Assembly (NCBI GenBank): GCA_963971575.1
Contig: OZ020611.1
Location: forward strand, 48,504,007-48,568,006
Direction: 5' to 3'
Source: Liopterus haemorrhoidalis
Taxonomy: Eukaryota; Arthropoda; Insecta; Coleoptera; Dytiscidae
Length of the DNA stretch: 64,000 bases
Part shown: positions 57,677 through 64,000 of the stretch, in pieces
Numbering within the stretch: the first letter of the stretch is position 1
How the letters are laid out: every line of letters begins with the position of its first letter
Program-made: the position numbers and the translations under genes
Notes under the pieces: generated by a model
The model's database searches: none
Told to the model about the DNA's origin: nothing
What the model saw: the letters and a program-made list of their open reading frames with translations, nothing else

Positions 57677-57835
57677 TAAATTTTATTACTGAAAGTGCCA
57701 AAATTATACCTTACGCCGATGACACTACCGTCCTGACAAGACATACATGTGGTCAGAAATACAGAACTGGAAATGGTGAGAATTAAAGATTAGTTCACTT
57801 CAAACCAACTTTCCCTTAACCGCTTAAGGACTAAA

Positions 57836-58170
57836 TTAGTCCTAATCTAAGAAAATATAACGTAGATCAGCACATATATTGATGTTAATTCGCCCTTATA
57901 CAGAGAGCGTAATGCCTTAAGAAAATTTTGAGTTGGTGTGTATGATGTCAATCAACTCTAAGGCTTAAACTACCTCGAGTGGCCCTTGTGCCACTGTTGA
58001 TGCAAGTTTCTCTTAAATGAAAATTACAGTTTATTGATAACCTCCCATGTTCAAAATTGAACTTAGCGCAAATAGCCTTTGTCGCTGAGTACCAAAAATT
58101 TTAACTAACTAACTCTAAATTGAACTTATATTTACTCTATATACGCCTTTATCTAAGGACTCAGCACTTA
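57836..58170. repeat. diverged relics of the 182-bp satellite
   Basis: cctaatctaagaaaatataa then cgtagatcagcacat, ttatacagagagcg and tattgataacctcccat match the 63190-64000 unit in order, with many changes. The 259-bp array ends inside this sequence. Confidence 0.65.
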
Positions 58171-59810
58171 TGCAAATGTCAATTCGCCCTTATATAGAGG
58201 GAGCAGTATCTAACAGTGTACAATTTATTTATGTAGGTAGAAATTGTCCAACATAAGGAGATCTTTTTACTGTCAGATAGGCGGGCACTCCTACCCTCTA
58301 CAGGCCGTCGTTTTAAACCGGGAGACTTAGTGGCGTTCGTAATATAAACTCTGAACTGAAACTACTAATTTGATTTACGAATCTCAAACAGCAAATAATT
58401 TAAAGGGAATTTATAACTTTGAAATTGGCTCAGCTTACGTTGGACCAATTATACAATTATTGTGAGTACAATTTTTTACTTTTGTTACTTTCTGAATATT
58501 TATGTATTGTCCCTGAACTGATTTGGATAATACCGAAAGGTGAGAGTGAGAAATGTGAAACGCAATTCCGGGATTTAAACAAGATTTAAACACAGACCCA
58601 CGACAGGCACTGTATTTATTAAAAAATTAAACAACAGTTACGCTACCTGCAAAATAAAACAAAGCAATACGAGCTACGTAAGCAACAGAAGCAAACAAGC
58701 CAAAAATAAACATAAAATACTATATACTCAGACTATCAAACATAGCGGTATGTGGGATAACTGTATGCATAAATTTGGGATGAAGAAGGAACAGAATGAA
58801 GAAGGACAGAACATAAATAATGAAATATAATAGAAACATGTTTAACAAATTAAATCTGTAAACCGGTATAATATTTTTGCACCTGTAAAATTTGACACTT
58901 GAAACATATTTTATAACACAAATTAACCTAAAAACTTTAAATCATGGGAAGAAATAGTGTAAACCTGTGTTATTTTTTTATTTTTTGAGGTAGGCCAACA
59001 GTTCACCGAACAAAAGGCTTCCTCAAATTACAAAATAAAATCGTCCGTTTGAAGGTAAAACTCATTGACAATTTTTTGCAAAACAAGTCTTGGTCCCTAA
59101 ATACATTAAATAAATTATATAAAGTATTTAGGAACTAAGAACTCATTACGCAGAAAATGGTCACTTAATAGCTTTTACCTTCAAAATAACTATAACACAA
59201 GAAAATTTGATATCATAACAAAATTTAACGTTAAGTGTTCGCGCCCCTCCACTAGGATACCTGTTTTAATATTTAAGTGGGGGGTTTTCTTAGCTTATAT
59301 TTTTTCCTAACATAATATGCAACGAGCTCTGACTTTTAACGGCTCGCCATAGTATCCAACGAACGCTGGCTGTTAGCAGCTCGTGTTACTGTCGACAAGT
59401 CTATTACAACCTCGTGTTTCCGCAAACCACCAGTTTTAGGTCTATACAGAAGACGACCCCGTCTTTTATTATTCGCGATTGTCGTGAGGACTTATTTAAG
59501 TGTATCAACGCGGCTGTGTGTCCCATCTTTTCTCACTCCAGAGTGGACCAGACTACAGCAGTTCAAAGAGCGCTTTGATACGATTACGCATCAGTACGAG
59601 GTAAGTCCATTAACCAGTGTTTATCCCATCCTATCGCCAATATTCTACAATCGCGTAGATTACGCATTATACAGTCCACCCCGCTTATTTTAGTGCTCCT
59701 CTGAGCAGGAATCTGGTCAGTGTCCTCATCCGGGATCACTGCTCGATTACGCACTTAACATTAAGCGAGCGGATGATTGAAAAATGACACGATGATTACG
59801 AGATTCCGAT
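58171..59810. other. mostly unassigned; exon-like ORF at 59484-59600
   Basis: 59330-59760 is GC-richer. An open frame (PEWTRLQQFKERFDTITHQY then E) ends at a good donor-like gaggtaagt at about 59598-59606. I do not recognise it and see no matching downstream exon. Confidence 0.3.
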
Positions 59811-59822
59811 TCCTTTTAAATT

Positions 59823-60020
59823 TTATTTATTTATTTATTTTACATCGGCCTATTTCAGCAACGAGGCTAATCACCGATGCCAGGGGGCGAGCTCCTACAC
59901 CTCTATGAGGGGTGAATGATTGTGAAAATGGGAGTAATGTAAACATATTTTTCTCGAAAGAGGCTCGAACCACTAGTCTAAACCGCACGACTCAATGCGC
60001 TCGGCCACTCCGTTGGCCAC
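59823..60020 (-). mobile_element. tRNA-derived SINE with 12-bp TSD
   Basis: Minus strand: a head with gtggccgagcgcattgagt (A box) and gtggttcgagcct (B box), a body, and an aaataaat tail. The duplication tccttttaaatt is perfect (59811-59822 and 60021-60032). The head resembles a Leu/Ser-type tRNA. Confidence 0.87.
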
Positions 60021-60057
60021 TCCTTTTAAATTCTATATATATATATATAGTATTTTA

Positions 60058-60290
60058 TTTAACAAGCATATAATGGAAGCTATATTTCACGAGGATTACC
60101 ACCACCACGAGGGTCGTAGGCGAGGGTTGTAATCATCCGAGTGTAATATAACCATTAATGCGAGTCAAATACAGTATTTTATCCAACGTCAATTGTAAAA
60201 CCTACGTCAAGATGGCTACCAAACCATCAGCTAATTGTAACATACAATGTTTAAAATACTATTATTTAATCTTTTATTTATTCTAACTCA
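60058..60290 (+). repeat. dispersed repeat, copy 2 (uninterrupted)
   Basis: Homologous to 16660-17520 from tttaacaagcatataatg to tttatttattctaact but without the two insertions found there. It runs directly into the 242-bp tandem array. Confidence 0.75.
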
Positions 60291-61250
60291 ATTTCAGTAA
60301 GCAGAATCTTTAAATCTTCCCTTGTATTCGACTATTTGTAGTCGATTTATCTTTTGTGTCAAAAGGTCTGCAATGACACTAAGACCATTTAACATAAATA
60401 AAGAACCTGAAAACCTGAAAACATGCAAATAAATACAGTAGACCAGTATTATATATGTACATTTAAATATTTAATAATAAATGTAAAGAATGAGCCTGTT
60501 GCTATCAAACTTATTTACCCATATTCCGTTCAATTTCAGTAAGCAGAATCCTTAAATCTTCCCTTGTATTCGACTATTTGTAGACGATTTATCTTTTGTG
60601 TCAAAAGGTCTGCAATGACACTAAGACCATTTAACATAAATAAAGAACCTGAAAACCTGAAAACATGCAAATAAATACAGTAGATCAGTATTATATATGT
60701 ACATTTATATATTTAATAATAAATGTAAAGAATGAGCCTGTTGCTATCAAACATATTTACCCATATTCTGCTCAATTTCAGTAAGCAGAATCCTTAAATC
60801 TTCCCTTGTATTCGACTATTTGTAGTCGATTTATCTTTTGTGTCAAAAGATCTGCAATGACACTAAGTCCATTTAACATAAATAAAGAACCTGAAAACCT
60901 GAAAACATGGAAATAAATACAGTAGACCAGTATTGTATATGTACATTTAAATATTTAATAATAAATGTAAAGAATGAGCCTGTTGCTATCAAACTTATGT
61001 ACCCATATTCTGCTCAATTTCAGTAAGCAGAATCCTAAAATCTTCCCTTGTATTTGACTATTTGTAGTCGACTTATCTTTTGTGTCACAAGGTCTGCAAT
61101 GACTCTTAGTCCATTTAACATAAATAAAGAACCTGAAAACCTAAAAACATGATGAGTCTGTTGCTATCAGACCAGTTTACCTTTATTCTGCTCAATTTTA
61201 GTAAGCAGCATCCTGAAATCTTTCCTTGTATTTGACTATTTGTCTCAAAT
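60285..61250. repeat. 242-bp tandem array, four full units and a shortened fifth
   Basis: cagtaagcagaatc recurs at 60295, 60537, 60779 and 61021, exactly 242 bp apart, then tagtaagcag at 61199 after a 64-bp deletion. The units are very similar. No coding content. Confidence 0.96.
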
Positions 61251-61299
61251 GGTAGGTCTTTGTCCAGAATTTTATCAGAGGATATTCACCGGATTTCAA

Positions 61300-61740
61300 T
61301 GGGAACTTTAAGAACACTTTCTTCTTCAAGGAGCACTCCGCTTCAAAGTTTGGACCCTAACATCTTAATCTTGGATGGTACCGTCCTGGATATATCTATG
61401 CTGGAGTTTCCAAATCATTCTCTTTAGTTCCGTAACCATGATAATCAAGCCTTCCTGCTGATATATTGCCATTTTTGCTTCCTTCCATAATTAACTGTAA
61501 ATGGTATTTATTATTGCGCATTATATAGCCCAAATATTCGAATTTTCATCTTTTTAATTTAGAACATACGCTGCACATTTGTTCTCAACTTGTTGAGGGC
61601 TTCTTCGTTATGCGCTCTGTTAGCCTACGAAATGCACAATATTCTTCTGTAAATTACCATTTTAAAGACATCTTAACTCTTCAGTTAGAGTGCAAACCTC
61701 TACACCATACAATTCTAGTGGGAAGCTTAATTTGATTAGC
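61300..61740 (-). pseudogene. decayed LINE reverse-transcriptase C-terminal region
   Basis: The minus strand in shifting frames reads ELYGVEVCTLTEE, NEEALNKLRTNVQRMF, IKKMKIRIFGLYNAQ and ISRKA-x-LSWLRN-like pieces. This is the order found in the tail of insect non-LTR ORFs (NEEVL, IKKRKLEYFGHIMR, GRRRHSWLRNLR). Many stops. Clade unresolved. Confidence 0.5.
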
Positions 61741-62095
61741 AACTGTTCATCCTTCTCATATCTGTGAAACTGTTGACGTTTGAACGATCTAAAACAGACT
61801 GAGCAAAAAGTTTAGAGAAATTATATTGAATAAAAAACAATTTTGGTGGATGTGCTATGAAGGAATGTGTATTACTCAGTTACTGTGCAGACGTCAATAC
61901 TACTGGAAAGATGTAGCATTTCACTTACCGAAGCCTTAATTTGATTGGCAACTGTTCTTCCTTCACATCTCTGCGTAGCTGTTGACATTCGAACGATCTA
62001 AAACAGACTGAGCAGAAAGAATATAGAGATTATATTGAATGAAAAATAATTTTGGAAGACGTGCCATGAAAGAATGTGTATCACTGAGCTGGCAA
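61727..62095. repeat. 206-bp tandem duplication
   Basis: cttaatttgattagcaactg (61727) recurs as cttaatttgattggcaactg about 206 bp later, and the following segments (cgatctaaaacagactgagc; agaatgtgtat.actgag) match in order. The second copy is shorter. Confidence 0.8.
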
Positions 62096-62389
62096 GGTGT
62101 ATTCTAACCACTGGTCGGCGACAAAATCTAAACGGTCCGCGAAAGTTATGAGATCAACATACGAATAGTAGAACTAGAATAGTAAATTATCAATTTTAAT
62201 AAGCTCACGTGATCCGACACCGACAAGATATGATTCTACGACATGAGCCCGTCCAAATTCAAGTCGCGTCGTTGTATAAGACAATAAATAAATAAAATAA
62301 AAATGAGATAAAAAAGATATTTTCACCAGTTCGCCTAAACAATTAAATATTTTGTCGGTGCGTGAAAATATTTGGGTTGAGAAGCACTG
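62094..62389. mobile_element. decayed hAT-like MITE
   Basis: The right end reverse-complemented is cagtgcttctcaaccc; the left end aaggtgtattctaacc is a changed version. cggtccgcgaaag inside resembles the 20833 element. No target duplication survives. Confidence 0.4.
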
Positions 62390-63189
62390 GTATAGAAGTC
62401 AACCCTCACACTTCTGGCGAGGTAGAGTTGTATGTCCTAAAACCTTAATAAAGGCATTTGAAATATTTTTCACGTCTGGCTGATATGTTTCCTTTAAGCA
62501 AAACATTATCAAATTTTTTTATAGTAAATCCAGAATTTATCTTGGCATCTCAGCATCCGGAACAGACCTAAAATCAAAAAAGCAGATTTTTTAAAAATTG
62601 TTTTGTACGTAAAAATTGAACGAAAGCTAATTTGTCTTATTTCCTATATATTTCTACTATATGATAAAAATACAGAAGCAATAGCAGAGCTGTATTAACA
62701 ATACGATGCCCGCGGTCCTAATAAAAAAATATAATGCCTAGTCAGAGGCGGATTGAAAAGAAAATGTGTAACGACAAATTTTAGTGGCGTCCAGCCCATT
62801 GCCGCAATATTGGTACACTGTATCAGAACTAAGCGCGTACCCAGAACTATCTCTTAGGGGGGAGAGCTCGCATATGGAAAAGCTTACAATAAAAATTATA
62901 AACCAATCCCATCAGAAGACAGAATTTTAAAAACACATTTGCAAACAAGGGGCAGTACTATAAAAACATATTCGAAGACGGATAAGGGTTGAAATGCAGA
63001 AAATCACGTGAGGACGGAGGATAGTAAAAATTCGAAATTTACAAAGTCATTTGAACTAGAAATTTAAAAAATTAATTGATATATGTGCGGTAGAATTAAA
63101 AAAATCACGCCTGGTTTGACAAACGACCAGAAAGGTACCCCACAGGGTGAACTGACGTCGAATCTCCATCAAATTAAGGGTGAAGTTTT
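62390..63189. other. unassigned, repeat fragments only
   Basis: 62745-62880 has pieces like the ends of hAT-type repeats seen elsewhere (gaggcggatt; gcgcgtacccag with ggggggagagctcgc). No gene. Confidence 0.35.
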
Positions 63190-64000
63190 TTAAATATCAC
63201 CCATATTCAAAATTGAATTTATATCTTACGTAAATATATACTAACTATGAAAACATAATATATGTCTCAAATACAGTCTTGAAAATAGTGAGTTGGTTTG
63301 AAATCCCGTTTGAAATTTCAGTTTATTGATAACCACCCGTTTTCAAAATTGAACTCATATTCAACATAAATATGTCCTAAAGTTAGAAAATATAACATAG
63401 GTCAGCACATGCTGAAGTTATTTCGCTCTTATACAGAGAGCGCAATGTCTTAAGCACAGTTTTGAAACTACTGGGTTGGTTTGAATGACGTTTGAAATTT
63501 CAGTTCATTGATAACCACCCGTTTTCAAAATTGAACTTATATTCAACATAAATATGTCCTAAAGTTAGAAAATATAACATAGGTCAGCACATGCTGAAAA
63601 TATTTCGCTCTTATACAGAGATGGCAATGTCTTAAGCACAGTTTTGAAACTACTGGGTTGGTTTGAATGACGTTTGAAAATGTAGTTCATTGATAACCAC
63701 CCGTTTTCAAAATTGAACTCATATTCAACATAAATATGTCCTAAAGTTAGAAAATATAACAAAGGTCAGCACATGCTGAAGTTATTTCGCTCTTATACAG
63801 CGAGCGCAATGTCTTAAGCACAGTTTTGAAACTACTGGGTTGGTTTGAATGACGTTTGAAATTTCAGTTCATTGATAACCACCCGTTTTCAAAATTGAAC
63901 TTATATTCAACATAAATATGTCCTAAAGTTAGAAAATATAACAAAGGTCAGCACATGCTGAAGTTATTTCGCTCTTATACAGAGAGCGCAATGTCTTAAG
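63190..64000. repeat. 182-bp satellite, at least four units, open at window edge
   Basis: gtcctaaagttagaaaatat recurs at 63374, 63556, 63738 and 63920, exactly 182 bp apart; a more diverged unit precedes them from 63190. The array continues past the window end. Confidence 0.95.

Larger units (their letters stand above)
43050..57835 (+). repeat. 259-bp satellite array, about 57 units, derived from reverse transcriptase
   Basis: The unit start (tatgtgcgaaaattcccaca) recurs from 43108 to 57601, 56 periods averaging 258.8 bp. Each unit has two hairpin-forming segments: cgcccgag-tatg-ctcgggcg, and cccgag-ataa-ctcggg. Most have a 61-codon ORF. Its second half reads NGLPNLITESAKIILNADDT then TVLTRH, with Y in place of N in some units (IILYAD), which is the YADD catalytic region of a non-LTR reverse transcriptase. 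Because 259 is not a multiple of three, frames do not join between units. The left part has a five-unit period and the right part a four-unit period. No evidence that the peptide is made. Confidence 0.96.

Noticed and set aside
43108..57786. A family of ~60 small secreted or peptide genes (61-98 codons each)
   Set aside because: They are one ORF in each satellite unit. The unit length is not a multiple of three, there are no signal peptides or conserved starts, and the peptide matches a reverse-transcriptase box.
43050..57835. CRISPR-like array
   Set aside because: Units are 259 bp, contiguous and diverge gradually; there are no short repeats with unique spacers, and the genome is eukaryotic.
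62094..62389. Confident hAT element
   Set aside because: The left end is too changed and the flanking 8-mers do not match, so only a low-confidence feature was kept.

Overview
The window is 64 kb of AT-rich, repeat-crowded eukaryotic nuclear DNA. Spliced exons, tRNA-derived SINEs, and mariner, hAT, piggyBac, RTE and Penelope-type elements point to an arthropod, most likely an insect. I cannot name the order from the sequence. Only one ordinary host gene is recognisable: the splicing factor Yju2/CCDC94 on the + strand at 29950-35589, in four exons, with introns 2 and 3 filled by transposons. Almost everything else is mobile or satellite DNA.

Layout. 1-16.1 kb: mariner copies at 1-1382, 6779-7516 and 15036-16104; two RTE-type LINE remnants; a hAT element (3687-5242) holding a smaller hAT and a 46-bp perfect hairpin; a foldback-like element (8492-9418); a piggyBac relic with TTAA ends (11107-11777); and a TA-flanked MITE. 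16.6-24.8 kb: a repeat interrupted by a small TIR insertion and by a mariner with a plant-like (Stowaway-type) end; a hAT inside a hAT; a decayed transposase tied to the TA MITE family; and an apparently intact DD41D Tc1/mariner element (23514-24823) with a 362-aa transposase. 27.5-35.6 kb: an unassigned exon-like ORF, SINE and TIR elements, a hammerhead-like motif, then Yju2. Intron 3 of Yju2 holds a MITE pair, and the second copy contains two further TA insertions. 36.6-42.4 kb: a second foldback element; a TIR element split by a Penelope-like element with a 14-bp target duplication, itself split by a ~415-bp tandem array; and a mariner 3' end.

43.05-57.84 kb is one satellite array of about 57 copies of a 259-bp unit. 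Each unit encodes a short peptide whose C-terminal half matches the YADD region of non-LTR reverse transcriptase. The left part shows a five-unit higher-order period (~1294 bp) and the right part a four-unit period (1036 bp). It starts at a 26-bp perfect palindrome and ends beside relics of a different, 182-bp satellite that is intact at 63.19-64.0 kb and runs off the window. Between them lie a SINE with a 12-bp target duplication, a 242-bp tandem array, a LINE relic and a 206-bp tandem duplication.

No operon logic applies. The useful reading is stratigraphic: target-site duplications and empty-site comparisons give the order of insertions. The most notable items are the reverse-transcriptase-derived satellite with two higher-order registers, the displaced C-terminal tail of Yju2 apparently caused by a 20-nt duplication, a minisatellite shared by two unrelated hAT MITEs, and the nested insertions.
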